Part shown: in pieces, positions 1 through 7,878 of the stretch
Position numbering within the stretch: position 1 is the stretch's first letter
Layout of the letters: the number at the start of each line of letters is the position of its first letter
Assembly: GCF_016634425.1 (NCBI RefSeq)
Contig: NZ_JAEPES010000003.1
Coordinates: 62,001-126,000 of the forward strand
DNA length: 64,000 nucleotides
DNA from: Lacisediminihabitans changchengi
GTDB taxonomy: Bacteria; Actinomycetota; Actinomycetes; Actinomycetales; Microbacteriaceae
Reading direction: 5' to 3'
The notes under the pieces: generated by a model
Seen by the model: the letters and a program-made list of their open reading frames with translations, nothing else
Databases searched by the model: none
Told to the model about the DNA's origin: nothing
Position numbers and translations under genes: made by a program

Positions 1-144
1 CCCGGTGGCTATCGCCGCGGCCACGAAGTGGAGCAGAACCAAGCCGAGCATGTGCAACGATTCGCCGCCGGTGACGCTGCCGCGAACCTCGGCGCGGTCA
101 CGTAGCGACGGAATTCGGCGGAGATCTCGATAGCCTGCGCCCAC
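1..144 (-). CDS. Possible partial membrane protein running off the left edge
   Basis: On the minus strand a frame open from a GTG at 144 to position 1 encodes a basic N-terminal stretch and then a hydrophobic segment (ESLHMLGLVLLHFVAAAIATG begins near residue 28) that looks like a first transmembrane helix. There is no strong ribosome binding site and only 48 codons are visible. I do not recognise a family. It could equally be chance coding potential in GC-rich DNA. Positions 145-197 hold nothing I can name. Confidence 0.25.
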   Translation of the reverse strand, partial: MGAGYRDLRRIPSLRDRAEVRGSVTGGESLHMLGLVLLHFVAAAIATG

Positions 145-197
145 TCGGCACAAATTATCGGAATATCTGTCACGTACCCTGCTACGCCACGCGGACA

Positions 198-581
198 TCA
201 TCCGTGGTCGGGTTTGGGGATTCGACGGATGCGAATCGGACCACGCGCCGTCGACGGATCGACGGGGCTGCCGTGCTGGGTGATCACGACGTCACCGGAG
301 GCGACCAGGCGTCGAGCGGCCCGGCGGGCGGGCTCCATGAGATCGCGCCAATCGTCGGGACTCACCGCACGAGCGGCATCCGACGGGCAGATCGTCGAGG
401 TCGCAGCACGCTGGTCCAGCAGCTCGAGGATCTTTGCCTCGAGTGCCCGGTCTTCGCGGGTGACCTTGCGCCGACGGCACGCATCGGAGCAGTACCGAAC
501 CTGTTCCCAGTCATCCGCCCATTTGCGGCGCCACTCGATGCGTCTGCCGCAGGATGCGCAGGTCTTCTCGAGTGGTTCCAT
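198..581 (-). CDS. DUF2256/DUF3253 zinc-ribbon protein
   Basis: 127 aa. The N-terminal ~40 residues carry two cysteine pairs (CASC and YCSDAC) spaced like the DUF2256 zinc ribbon. The rest (about 45-127) resembles DUF3253, a small winged-helix-like domain with a conserved WRDLM..R.A.R.L pattern and a C-terminal GPIRIR motif. The ATG at 581 is chosen because the zinc ribbon starts four residues later; the frame stays open upstream but encodes nothing family-like. The gene is divergent from the methyltransferase at 709. The two-domain fusion is common in bacteria but has no established function; nucleic-acid binding is a guess. Confidence 0.75.
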   Translation of the reverse strand: MEPLEKTCASCGRRIEWRRKWADDWEQVRYCSDACRRRKVTREDRALEAKILELLDQRAATSTICPSDAARAVSPDDWRDLMEPARRAARRLVASGDVVITQHGSPVDPSTARGPIRIRRIPKPDHG

Positions 582-708
582 GCGCCCACTCTGCCACCGG
601 CCACTGAGTGTCGGTACATGGAGGCAATGCCCCGCGGCGACGTGTTCAGTTCTAGAGTGGGCGACACTAATCGCCGACGACCTCGTGCGGTGGAGCGAGG
701 AGTGACCC

Positions 709-1479
709 ATGAGTTTTGACGTCGCAGCCGAGTCGTACCAGCGCTTCATGGGGCGATATTCGGAACCATTGGCCGAGCTGTTCGTCGGCGAATTGGCGCC
801 GAGTCCCGGACAGCGCGCGCTCGACGTCGGTGCGGGACCGGGGGCTCTGACGGCGCCGCTTGCGCGGATATTGGGCACGGATGCTGTGGCCGCACTCGAC
901 CCGTCCGAGCCGTTCGTTGCCGCGCTGCGCAGCCGCCTGCCGGGTATCGACGCGCGTGTGGCGACCGCGGAGGCGATCCCGTTCCCCTCGTACAGTTTTA
1001 ATTTCGCGGTGGCTCAGCTCGTCGTGCAGTTCATGTCAGATCCCGTTGCCGGTCTGCGCGAGATGTGCAGGGTCGTTTTTCCCGGCGGGGTGGTGGCTGC
1101 ATGCGTGTGGGACTTCGCCGGTGGGAGGTCGCCGCTGTCGCTGTTCTGGCGTGCGGCTCGCGACATCGATCCGGCGGCCCAGGACGAGACGGGAGTGGCG
1201 GGCGGCAGAGAGGGGCACCTCGGTGAACTCTTCGCCGCTGTCGGGCTGGTCGACGTACGGAGCGGAGAGACAGCGGTGACGGTGCCATATCGAGACTTCG
1301 ACGACTGGTGGGAGCCATTCACTCTCGGCGTGGGGCCGGCAGGTGCGTATTTCTCGCGCCTCGATTCGGAGGGACGAGCTCACCTCAGAGATCGATGTGC
1401 AGCCCTGCTGCCGCCGGGGCCCGGGGCGATCGTCGCCACAGCATGGACGGCATTCGGGGTTGTGGGCAACCCGACGTAG
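709..1479 (+). CDS. Class I SAM-dependent methyltransferase
   Basis: 256 aa. Glycine-rich motif I (LDVGAGPGALT, about residues 44-54) is followed by the acidic motif ALDPSEPF and a YSFNFAVAQLVVQF stretch in the post-motif II position, typical of the UbiE/BioC-like Methyltransf_11 fold. It transfers a methyl group from S-adenosylmethionine to an unknown, probably small-molecule, acceptor. The ATG at 709 follows a GAGGAG-like ribosome binding site at 699-703. The gene stands alone, with 149 bp to the next gene on the same strand. The substrate cannot be told from sequence. Confidence 0.85.
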   Translation: MSFDVAAESYQRFMGRYSEPLAELFVGELAPSPGQRALDVGAGPGALTAPLARILGTDAVAALDPSEPFVAALRSRLPGIDARVATAEAIPFPSYSFNFAVAQLVVQFMSDPVAGLREMCRVVFPGGVVAACVWDFAGGRSPLSLFWRAARDIDPAAQDETGVAGGREGHLGELFAAVGLVDVRSGETAVTVPYRDFDDWWEPFTLGVGPAGAYFSRLDSEGRAHLRDRCAALLPPGPGAIVATAWTAFGVVGNPT

Positions 1480-1628
1480 GAGCCATCCTCGCAAGTCCCT
1501 GTGCGCAAGGGTGCCAGAGGGTCAGGCGCGCGACGCCACCTGAATCTGGCGTGCCGTCGTCGCTCCGTGCGAAACTGCAGACGGCCCTCGGGGTGAGCCC
1601 CCTCGGCGAACGAGTAAGGAGACCGGAC

Positions 1629-1877
1629 GTGACAATCGAGAACGAACCTTCAGCGGTACCCGTCAGTTTCGAACGAAACATCCGGCCGCTGTTCCGCGCC
1701 TTCGACCGGGACAGCATGACCAAGGCCTTCGACCTGTGGAGCTATACGGATGTCGTCTCTCACCAAGAGGCGATCCTCGATCATCTCGTGGCCGGTTCCA
1801 TGCCCTGCGACGGAGCCTGGCCCGCCGAGCAGGTGGAACTGGTCCGCCAATGGATCGCCGCGGGATCGCCCGCCTGA
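1629..1877 (+). CDS. Conserved hypothetical 82-aa protein
   Basis: 82 aa from a GTG at 1629 behind AAGGAG (1616-1621). The sequence has the pattern F.R.IRPLFR..DR..M...FDLW.Y.DV ... ILD.L..G.MPCDG.WP.EQV.L.R.WI..G.P. I recognise it as a small conserved bacterial family without an assigned role, reminiscent of the edge of c-type cytochrome-like domains. There is a single cysteine and no haem CxxCH motif, so haem binding is unlikely. No signal peptide. The frame is open upstream but the conserved block starts near the GTG. Confidence 0.7.
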   Translation: MTIENEPSAVPVSFERNIRPLFRAFDRDSMTKAFDLWSYTDVVSHQEAILDHLVAGSMPCDGAWPAEQVELVRQWIAAGSPA

Positions 1878-1893
1878 TCCGTGCGAGAGCGTC

Positions 1894-1934
1894 TCTGGTC
1901 GCCTGTTGGGATGACGACTGGCGGCCACAGTGGC
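1894..1934 (+). repeat. 41-bp exact duplicate of part of the exonuclease gene, copy 1
   Basis: Positions 1894-1934 are identical over 41 bp to 2564-2604, inside the downstream 5'-3' exonuclease gene, in the same orientation 670 bp away. In the exonuclease frame the segment encodes about 13 residues (LVACWDDDWRPQW). Here it lies between the stop of the 82-aa gene and the stop of the glutaredoxin-like gene, where it codes for nothing evident. It looks like a scar of a local duplication or rearrangement. Confidence 0.9.
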
Positions 1935-1941
1935 CATGGAA

Positions 1942-2226
1942 CTAAGCGCTGATCGCGCCGAGTTCCACGAGCTTCGCACGCAGATCTGCGTTGCTGGGCT
2001 CGACCACGTGAGTATCGTCAGGGAATGCGATGACCGGGATGCTCATGCGGCCGCTAATAGCCTTGGCCCGGTCGGCGCCATCCGGAACCGACTCGAGGTC
2101 CACGTAGTCGTAGTCGACGCCGAGGTCTTCGAGCAGCGACTTGGAGCGGCGGCAGTCGATGCACCATTCGGCGCCGTACATGGTGATGCGGTCGGTCGCT
2201 GAGCTGGGGGTAGCAAGATCAGTCAT
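1942..2226 (-). CDS. Glutaredoxin/mycoredoxin-like protein
   Basis: 94 aa thioredoxin-fold protein. The N-terminal beta strand ITMYGAEW leads into the redox motif C-I-D-C (about residues 21-24), followed by helix RRSKSLLEDLGVDYDYVDLE, and a cis-proline segment SIPVIAFPDDTHVVEPS matches the glutaredoxin TVP region. In mycothiol-containing actinobacteria such proteins reduce disulfides with mycothiol or thioredoxin reductase. The CIDC centre differs from the CPYC of classical glutaredoxins, so the electron donor is uncertain. The ATG at 2226 is preceded by AGAAA, and the domain starts about 12 residues in. The gene converges on the 82-aa gene. Confidence 0.85.
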   Translation of the reverse strand: MTDLATPSSATDRITMYGAEWCIDCRRSKSLLEDLGVDYDYVDLESVPDGADRAKAISGRMSIPVIAFPDDTHVVEPSNADLRAKLVELGAISA

Positions 2227-2402
2227 GTGTTTCTTTCTATTTGGTCGGATATCGTGACGCGGTGCACTGAGGCGAGCGCGTTCGTGCGGTCGAATATTCC
2301 GATTCCCCGCGGTGTTGAAGGCGGGCACCCATTGGATGTTGCGTCCGTTGCCGGCCAACGCTGAACCGTAGGCGCATCACTGCCCGCATGACAGGATCAG
2401 CT

Positions 2403-3338
2403 ATGCCTGACCGCCTGATGCTGCTCGACGCCGCGTCGCTGTACTTTCGCGCGTACTTCGGTGTGCCCGACACGATCCGCCGCCCCGACGGCACGCCGGT
2501 GAACGCCGTGCGCGGGCTGCTCGACATGATCGCGCGACTGAGCGTCGACTACGGTGCGACCCATCTGGTCGCCTGTTGGGATGACGACTGGCGGCCACAG
2601 TGGCGGGTCGACCTCATCCCTAGCTACAAGACGCACCGGGTCGCCCGAACGGTGACGGGTGCCCCGGACGTCGAAGTCGTGCCCGATCCGCTCTCCGCCC
2701 AGATCCCCATGATCCGCCGGGTGCTGGACCTCGCCGGCATCGCCATCGTTGGCGCCCCCGGCTACGAGGCCGACGACGTGATCGGCACCTACGCCAGCCA
2801 CGCCGAACTGCCGGTAGACGTGGTCACCGGCGACCGTGACCTCTTCCAAATCGTCGACGACTCCCGTGTCGTGCGCGTGATCTACACCGCGCGCGGCATG
2901 AAAAACCTCGAGGTGCTCACCGACGTGGTTGTCGTCAAGAAGTATGCGGTGCTGCCCGAGCAGTACGCGGACTACGCGGCATTGCGCGGTGACGCGTCCG
3001 ACGGGCTCCCCGGCGTCGCCGGCATCGGCGAGAAGACCGCCGCCTCACTGCTGGGCGAGTACGGAACCCTCGACAACCTGCTGGCCGTGGCGGCGGATGC
3101 CGGCAGCACCCTGTCTGCGTCGGTGCGGGCCAAGCTCGCCGCCGCCGCCGACTACCTCGCCGTCGCCCCCACAGTGGTGAAGGTTGCCCGCGATCTGGAC
3201 CTTCCGTCGCTCGACGAAATAGGTGCGCGGCTCCGGCCGGTGACCGGTGACGCGCGCGCCGAACTCGAACAGCTTGCCACCGAGTGGAACCTCGGGGGAG
3301 CCGTCACTCGGCTGCTCGCCGCGCTCGACGGGGAGTGA
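2403..3338 (+). CDS. 5'-3' exonuclease (Pol I N-domain-like)
   Basis: 311 aa. Matches the structure-specific 5' nuclease family (FEN/Pol I N-terminal domain). An acidic metal-binding start (LMLLDAASLYFRAYF) is followed by the helical-arch region with GYEADDVIG and DVVTGDRDLFQIV, which carry conserved active-site aspartates. A helix-hairpin-helix GDASDGLPGVAGIGEKTA contacts DNA. No polymerase domain follows, so this is the free-standing actinobacterial form (as Rv2090), probably involved in flap or primer removal and repair. ATG 2403 is preferred over the in-frame ATG 2388 because AGGA lies 8-10 bp upstream. The 41-bp repeat copy falls inside the gene. Confidence 0.88.
   Translation: MPDRLMLLDAASLYFRAYFGVPDTIRRPDGTPVNAVRGLLDMIARLSVDYGATHLVACWDDDWRPQWRVDLIPSYKTHRVARTVTGAPDVEVVPDPLSAQIPMIRRVLDLAGIAIVGAPGYEADDVIGTYASHAELPVDVVTGDRDLFQIVDDSRVVRVIYTARGMKNLEVLTDVVVVKKYAVLPEQYADYAALRGDASDGLPGVAGIGEKTAASLLGEYGTLDNLLAVAADAGSTLSASVRAKLAAAADYLAVAPTVVKVARDLDLPSLDEIGARLRPVTGDARAELEQLATEWNLGGAVTRLLAALDGE
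2564..2604 (+). repeat. 41-bp exact direct repeat, copy 2 (within exonuclease gene)
   Basis: The source copy of the 41-bp repeat also found at 1894-1934. It encodes a conserved stretch (VACWDDDWRPQW) of the exonuclease, so this copy is the functional one and the upstream copy the derived one. Sequence identity stops abruptly at both ends. Confidence 0.9.
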
Positions 3339-3452
3339 CCCCGGCCAAGCCCGCTCGAGCAGTCCGGTCGCCTGAGTTCCAACGCGGCGTGGGCAACATC
3401 AGGACGTGATGGCGGAAAAAGCTGTTCCGCGGGGGCGCGCCGGGAGTACGGT

Positions 3453-4853
3453 GTGCGCGTGCCCCTGTCGCCCGACGACTTTCGACAGCCGCTCGCGCAT
3501 GCCGCCGCGCATGCCAGCGAGTGGCTCGAATCGCTGCCCGACCGACCGATAGGCCCGCGCGAGAGCATCGGTGACCTGGAGCGTGCGTTCAGCGGTGAGT
3601 TGCCCGAGCATCCGTGCGATCCCACCGACGTCGTCGATGAGTTGTCCGCGCTGGCGCAGCCGGGGCTGATGGCGATCGGCTCCGGCCGGTTCTTCGGCTG
3701 GGTGATGGGCGGAACACTGCCGGCCGCTCTCGCCAGTGACTGGCTGGTCAGCGCGTGGGATCAGAACGCTGGCTTGCGGTATGCCACGCCCGCCGCCGCG
3801 GCGATCGAAGAACAGGCGGGTCGCTGGATCGTCGACCTGCTCGGGTTGCCGGCCGAAAGCGCGGTCGGATTCACGACCGGCGGAACGATGGCGAACTTCG
3901 TCGGTCTGGCAGCCGGCCGCGGGGCCGCGCTCGAGGCTGCGGGCTGGAACGTCAATCGCGACGGCCTCACCGGCGCCCCGCGCATCACCGTGCTGGCGGG
4001 GGCCGAGGTGCACAGCTCCGTCGAGCTCGCCCTGCGCTACCTCGGCCTGGGCGCCCCTACCGTGGTTGCCGCGGACGATCAGGGTCGAATCGTGCCGCAG
4101 GCACTCGCCGCGGCGCTCGCCGCAGCGACCGGCCCGATCATCGTCGCCCTCCAGGCCGGCAATCTGCATTCCGGCGCGTTCGATCCGGTGGGGGAGTGCA
4201 TCCGAATCGCCCACGAGCGCGGAGCGTGGGTGCACGTCGACGGGGCCTTCGGGCTGTGGGCGGCGGCGAGCCCGCGCTGGCAGACCGAGCTCGAGGGGCT
4301 CGAACTCGCAGACTCCTGGGCGACGGACGCCCACAAGACCCTCAATGTGCCGTACGACTGCGGCGTGGCGATCGTGGCCCGAGCCGGGGCAGCGCATTCG
4401 GCGTTCTCGGTGCACACCAGCTATCTCATTCGGGACGACGCCGGCGCGGCCGACCCGCTCGACACGGTACCGGAGCTCTCGCGGCGTGCGCGCGGCATCC
4501 CGGTCTGGGCAGCGCTGCGCTCGCTCGGCGTGCGGGGAACCGTGAGCATGGTCGAGGGCCTGGCGCACAGCGCTCGCGCGTTGGCCGCAGGGCTTGCCGA
4601 ACTGCCCGGTGTCGAGATCCTCAACGATGTGGTCTTTACCCAGATCTCGGTCTCGTTCGGGTCAGACGAGCGCACCCGTCTGATCACCCAGGCGGTCATC
4701 GAGGGTGGCGCGGTCTGGATGTCCGGGTCGAGCTGGGCTGGACGCGACGTTCTGCGAATCTCCGTGAGCAACTGGACGACCGATGCCACGGAGGTCGCAG
4801 CATCCGTCGAGGCCGTCGCCCGAGCCATCGCGCAGGTCGGCCCACCGCGGTAG
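3453..4853 (+). CDS. PLP-dependent (group II) decarboxylase
   Basis: 466 aa, the usual length of the group II pyridoxal-5'-phosphate decarboxylases (aromatic L-amino acid, 2,4-diaminobutyrate and glutamate decarboxylases). Visible features are the phosphate-binding TTGGTMANF (about 141-149), HVDGAFGLW with the ring-nitrogen-binding Asp263, and the Schiff-base lysine in TDAHKTLN (Lys295). It removes CO2 from an amino acid to give an amine; the substrate is unknown. The GTG at 3453 follows CGGGAG at 3441-3446. A weak hairpin (3412-3417/3425-3430) lies upstream. No amine-using partner genes are adjacent. Confidence 0.85.
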   Translation: MRVPLSPDDFRQPLAHAAAHASEWLESLPDRPIGPRESIGDLERAFSGELPEHPCDPTDVVDELSALAQPGLMAIGSGRFFGWVMGGTLPAALASDWLVSAWDQNAGLRYATPAAAAIEEQAGRWIVDLLGLPAESAVGFTTGGTMANFVGLAAGRGAALEAAGWNVNRDGLTGAPRITVLAGAEVHSSVELALRYLGLGAPTVVAADDQGRIVPQALAAALAAATGPIIVALQAGNLHSGAFDPVGECIRIAHERGAWVHVDGAFGLWAAASPRWQTELEGLELADSWATDAHKTLNVPYDCGVAIVARAGAAHSAFSVHTSYLIRDDAGAADPLDTVPELSRRARGIPVWAALRSLGVRGTVSMVEGLAHSARALAAGLAELPGVEILNDVVFTQISVSFGSDERTRLITQAVIEGGAVWMSGSSWAGRDVLRISVSNWTTDATEVAASVEAVARAIAQVGPPR

Positions 4854-4899
4854 GCGGCCCGTCACGGGTGGACTCACCCACTGCGGTCGGCTTGGACAG

Positions 4900-6909
4900 C
4901 TACATCGCGGCGGCGATATAGCTGTACTTGACGAACACCTCGGCCGCTATGCCCGCTTCGTCCAGCACGCCCTGGATCGCGGTGAGCATGTACTTCGAGT
5001 CCCAGCCCATGTAGATGAAGTGGTCATCGTCGAGCTGATCCCAGTGCCCGTTCCACGACTGTGCCGAAAAGATGGGGCCGCCGCGCCGGGCGCTGAATGC
5101 CACGACCGACGCGCGCGAATCCGCCCACAGCCGGGTGAAGATGCGGTTGAAGAGGTGCTTGACGTCGTACACCTCCCAGTGCTCGCCGCGGTACTCGACG
5201 TACTCGAACTCGCGCTCCCAGCCGCGCGGCCAGCCGCGCCTGCGCTGCGCATCGAGCACCGGGGTGAGGCCGTCGTCATCGATGGCGACGGTGACCGGCC
5301 GCGCCCAGATCTGAAGGAAGTCGGCGGTGAGCGTCGCCGTACGGTCCGAGATCGCGGCCGTGCCCCAGGAACGGATGTCCGCAAGCTCACGCGTCGCCAC
5401 GATCGAACTCTTCGCGTAGCTCGCGGCGGCCTTCTCCGGGAAAGACGCGTCGAGCGCACGCTCGGCCAGGTGCTCCTCGAGCAGGGTGAGGTTGCCCAGG
5501 GTCTGCGCCAACGCACGGTGGCTGTTCTGCTCGTCGTCGCTGTAGTCGACCCACTGCCGCTCGCCATCGCCGCTCCAGGCGTCGCCCGGGGCGAGGGGGA
5601 AGACGTGCTCGAGGTCGAGCCCGGTGATCGTTTCGACACCCGAAAGTCGGCCGAGCACGTAGGCGGCGTGGGGGAGATCGCCGTACTTGAGGGCGACTCG
5701 AACGCGTTCGTCGGAGGGCATGATTCGCGCGATCGCGAGTACCAGCGCGGCGCGACCGTTCTCGCGCGCGCGGCAGAGTCGGGCCACCAGGCGGGCGTTG
5801 CTCAGCCCGACGAGTTCTCGGCGCAGAAGCAAGGATTGGATCTGCTCGAGGGTCTCGATCAGCTCGGTGGTCTCGATCGCTCCGCGGAGGTGGTCGCGAT
5901 AGACCCGCATAGCGAGCGGGTACATGCCGCGACCGAAGGTGTTGAGGTAGGCGAGCTGTCGACCGATCTGGGCGTCGGGCGACTCGGCCGGGGTGAGGAG
6001 CGTGCGATAGAGGGCCGAGTATTCGCGCCACTCGGCGGCGCGCTCGCGGAGGGTGGCGACATCCAGTCTCGGAAACTGCTGGCGGAAGGCGTCATAGACG
6101 CCGCGCTCGCCGGCCACCGCGACCTCGCGACCGGTCGTCATGATCAGGTAGTGGCGCCAGAAATTGCCGATCGATTCGCCCGTGTTCTGCTCGATCGGGA
6201 GCCAGAATGAGTCCTCGATCTCGCTCTGCTCGGCGTGCGACAGGCCCATCAGCACGTAGTTGTGGATGAGTTCGTGGTCGCGGAGCGGCTCGCCGGTGGA
6301 ATTGAGACTCTCGAAGGTCTGCTGCGCGTTCGCGTCGGGGCCGAGGGTGATCGCCACGTGCTCGAGACGCTGCAGACCGCGCCAGATTCGCTCGGTCTCC
6401 TCGGCCGGGATCTGACTGCGGAAGAACGCGTAGTTGTCGTCGAACCGCGACTCGCGCAGCAGGTCGTCGTCGGCCCGATGGTCGAGCACGACGCTCTCGA
6501 ACACGTCTGCCCAAGCCCGGTGCGGGCGGAGCTTGGTGCGCGTGGGGTCGTGCGGGTTCGTCAGCACCCGCTCGAGCTCCGCGGCCAGAGCCGGGTTCTC
6601 GGTGCGCGCGGCATGCTGCAGGGCCGCGATCAGCAGCATCAGGGTCGTGACGCGCTGCTGACCGTCGATGAGCACGAGCTCCGGCGCATCCGTATCGGTG
6701 GAGAGCGTGGAGAGGATCGATCCGATGAAGTGGGTCTGGCCGTCGCCCGCGTCTGCAGCGGCACGGATGTCGGCGAGCAGCTGCTCGCAGCCGCCGATGT
6801 CCCAGCGGTACTGGCGCTGGTAGACCGGTACGACGATGGTCGTTTCGGCGGCCGAAAGCCAGTTGATGGTGGAAACGGCGGTCGCGATGATGTTCGTGGC
6901 AGTGCCCAT
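4900..6909 (-). CDS. GmrSD-like DUF262/DUF1524 protein
   Basis: 669 aa. The N-terminal DUF262 (ParB/Srx-like nucleotidase fold) shows VPVYQRQYRW (27-36), IDGQQRVTTL (81-90) and FESLNSTGEPL (200-210). The middle carries the DUF1524 His-Me/HNH-type nuclease signature LDLEHVFPL (His435) followed by LGNLTLL (Asn473). The layout equals a fused GmrS-GmrD type IV modification-dependent restriction enzyme, which cuts phage DNA with modified bases using NTP. About 120 C-terminal residues (550-669) form an extra domain rich in Trp and Tyr that I cannot name. No methylase or other defence gene is adjacent, so its defence role is inferred from family membership. Confidence 0.85.
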   Translation of the reverse strand: MGTATNIIATAVSTINWLSAAETTIVVPVYQRQYRWDIGGCEQLLADIRAAADAGDGQTHFIGSILSTLSTDTDAPELVLIDGQQRVTTLMLLIAALQHAARTENPALAAELERVLTNPHDPTRTKLRPHRAWADVFESVVLDHRADDDLLRESRFDDNYAFFRSQIPAEETERIWRGLQRLEHVAITLGPDANAQQTFESLNSTGEPLRDHELIHNYVLMGLSHAEQSEIEDSFWLPIEQNTGESIGNFWRHYLIMTTGREVAVAGERGVYDAFRQQFPRLDVATLRERAAEWREYSALYRTLLTPAESPDAQIGRQLAYLNTFGRGMYPLAMRVYRDHLRGAIETTELIETLEQIQSLLLRRELVGLSNARLVARLCRARENGRAALVLAIARIMPSDERVRVALKYGDLPHAAYVLGRLSGVETITGLDLEHVFPLAPGDAWSGDGERQWVDYSDDEQNSHRALAQTLGNLTLLEEHLAERALDASFPEKAAASYAKSSIVATRELADIRSWGTAAISDRTATLTADFLQIWARPVTVAIDDDGLTPVLDAQRRRGWPRGWEREFEYVEYRGEHWEVYDVKHLFNRIFTRLWADSRASVVAFSARRGGPIFSAQSWNGHWDQLDDDHFIYMGWDSKYMLTAIQGVLDEAGIAAEVFVKYSYIAAAM

Positions 6910-6964
6910 GTTGCCCCCAGTTTATTCGCGCGGCGAGTATCCAGGCCCTCTTCGAGCCTCAATG

Positions 6965-6978
6965 TTAGGCTCCCCTAA
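6965..6978 (+). promoter_or_regulatory. Candidate DtxR/IdeR iron box
   Basis: TTAGGCTCCCCTAA matches 12 of 14 positions of TTAGGCTAACCTAA, the core of the actinobacterial iron-dependent repressor (DtxR/IdeR) box, and keeps the perfect TTAGG/CCTAA arms. It sits 45-58 bp upstream of the ATG at 7023 and 56 bp upstream of the divergent DUF262 gene. Position fits repression of the 7023 gene when iron is plentiful. The outer consensus is only partly kept. Confidence 0.5.
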
Positions 6979-7022
6979 GTTGGGCCTGTTAAAACGTGCT
7001 GGCCCCAGACGAAAGAAGACTC

Positions 7023-7796
7023 ATGGGTTACATCAAATCCGCCGCGCTCGAAGAGACCGGCTACGTGGTGCTCGATCGCTACAACCAGGAGCTCGACCCC
7101 AAGGAGTGGCTCGACATCGAGTACGTGGACTGGAAGTCCTCGGGCGAGACGCAGTTCGCTCCGCTCGCCAGCGCCAAGGGCGAGATCGAAGTGAACGGCT
7201 TCTGGAACCACAAGCCGCCGCGCACCGACAAGGATGGCGTGTGGATCCCCTCGCAGGTCGAGAAGGCACCGAACCTCGTCCGCCGCGCGCAGGAGCCGGG
7301 CGCGAATGTGGGACGCTGCCGCGTGATCGAGCTGCAGCCGAACAGCTACGCCGACTGCCTGTACAACCTGCACCAGGATGACAACAACCGCCTGAACCCC
7401 GATGGCACGGGCTGGGTCGTCCGTGGTTTCTTCAACCTCACCGACGACAAAGACAGCTTCTTCGTGCTGCGCGACAACCGCACCGACCCGAGCGTCGAAT
7501 ACCGCATCGCCCTGCCGGCCGGCGCGCAGCTGATCATCGACACGCAGCGCCTCTGGCACGCTGCGACCCACGTCGGCACCGAGCCCCGCTACTGCCTCAT
7601 CACGTCGTGGGAGTCCGGCCCCGAGCTGGACGCCTACATCGCGAAGCACAACGGCGTCAGCCGGGTGCCGAACGTCGAGGTGCCGCAGGATGTGCTGGAT
7701 GCCGGCCAGGCCGAGCAGAGCCGCCGCATCGCCGCCCGCGCTGCGTACTACGCGGCCAAGGGGAAGGCCGAGGCCACCGCAATGAGCGAGGCCTAA
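7023..7796 (+). CDS. Putative Fe(II)/2-oxoglutarate-type oxygenase
   Basis: 257 aa, a conserved actinobacterial hypothetical family. The core has an HxD pair (His117, Asp119 in YNLHQDD), a distal histidine (His179 in RLWHA) and an arginine ten residues later (Arg189). This is the HxD...H...R pattern by which double-stranded beta-helix dioxygenases bind Fe(II) and 2-oxoglutarate. The pattern is seen; the activity is inferred. The ATG at 7023 follows GAAAGAAG at 7012-7019. An iron-box-like site lies upstream and a strong terminator immediately downstream, so it is a monocistronic unit. The C-terminal 40 residues are Ala/Arg rich. The substrate is unknown. Confidence 0.6.
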   Translation: MGYIKSAALEETGYVVLDRYNQELDPKEWLDIEYVDWKSSGETQFAPLASAKGEIEVNGFWNHKPPRTDKDGVWIPSQVEKAPNLVRRAQEPGANVGRCRVIELQPNSYADCLYNLHQDDNNRLNPDGTGWVVRGFFNLTDDKDSFFVLRDNRTDPSVEYRIALPAGAQLIIDTQRLWHAATHVGTEPRYCLITSWESGPELDAYIAKHNGVSRVPNVEVPQDVLDAGQAEQSRRIAARAAYYAAKGKAEATAMSEA

Positions 7797-7820
7797 GCAG
7801 CAACAGCAGTACTAGAAGCA

Positions 7821-7864
7821 CAAAGGCCCCGGGTGCAGCGTTGGTTGCTGCGCCGGGGCCTTTG
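7821..7864. terminator. Bidirectional intrinsic terminator
   Basis: A perfect 12-bp inverted repeat (7821-7832 with 7853-7864) encloses an inner GCAGC/GCTGC pair. The stem begins with CAAAGG and ends with CCTTTG, so either strand gives a short A/T tail. It lies between the convergent genes ending at 7796 and 7879. Confidence 0.85.
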
Positions 7865-7878
7865 CTACGCCAGCGCAG

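Noticed and set aside
1480..1628. 149-bp gap after the methyltransferase, checked for tRNA or a small gene
   Set aside because: No cloverleaf, no terminator-like hairpin with T-run and no small frame with a start signal other than the gene at 1629.
3755..4921. 388-codon frame overlapping the PLP decarboxylase
   Set aside because: Arg/Gly-rich out-of-frame translation; the overlapped gene has all decarboxylase motifs.
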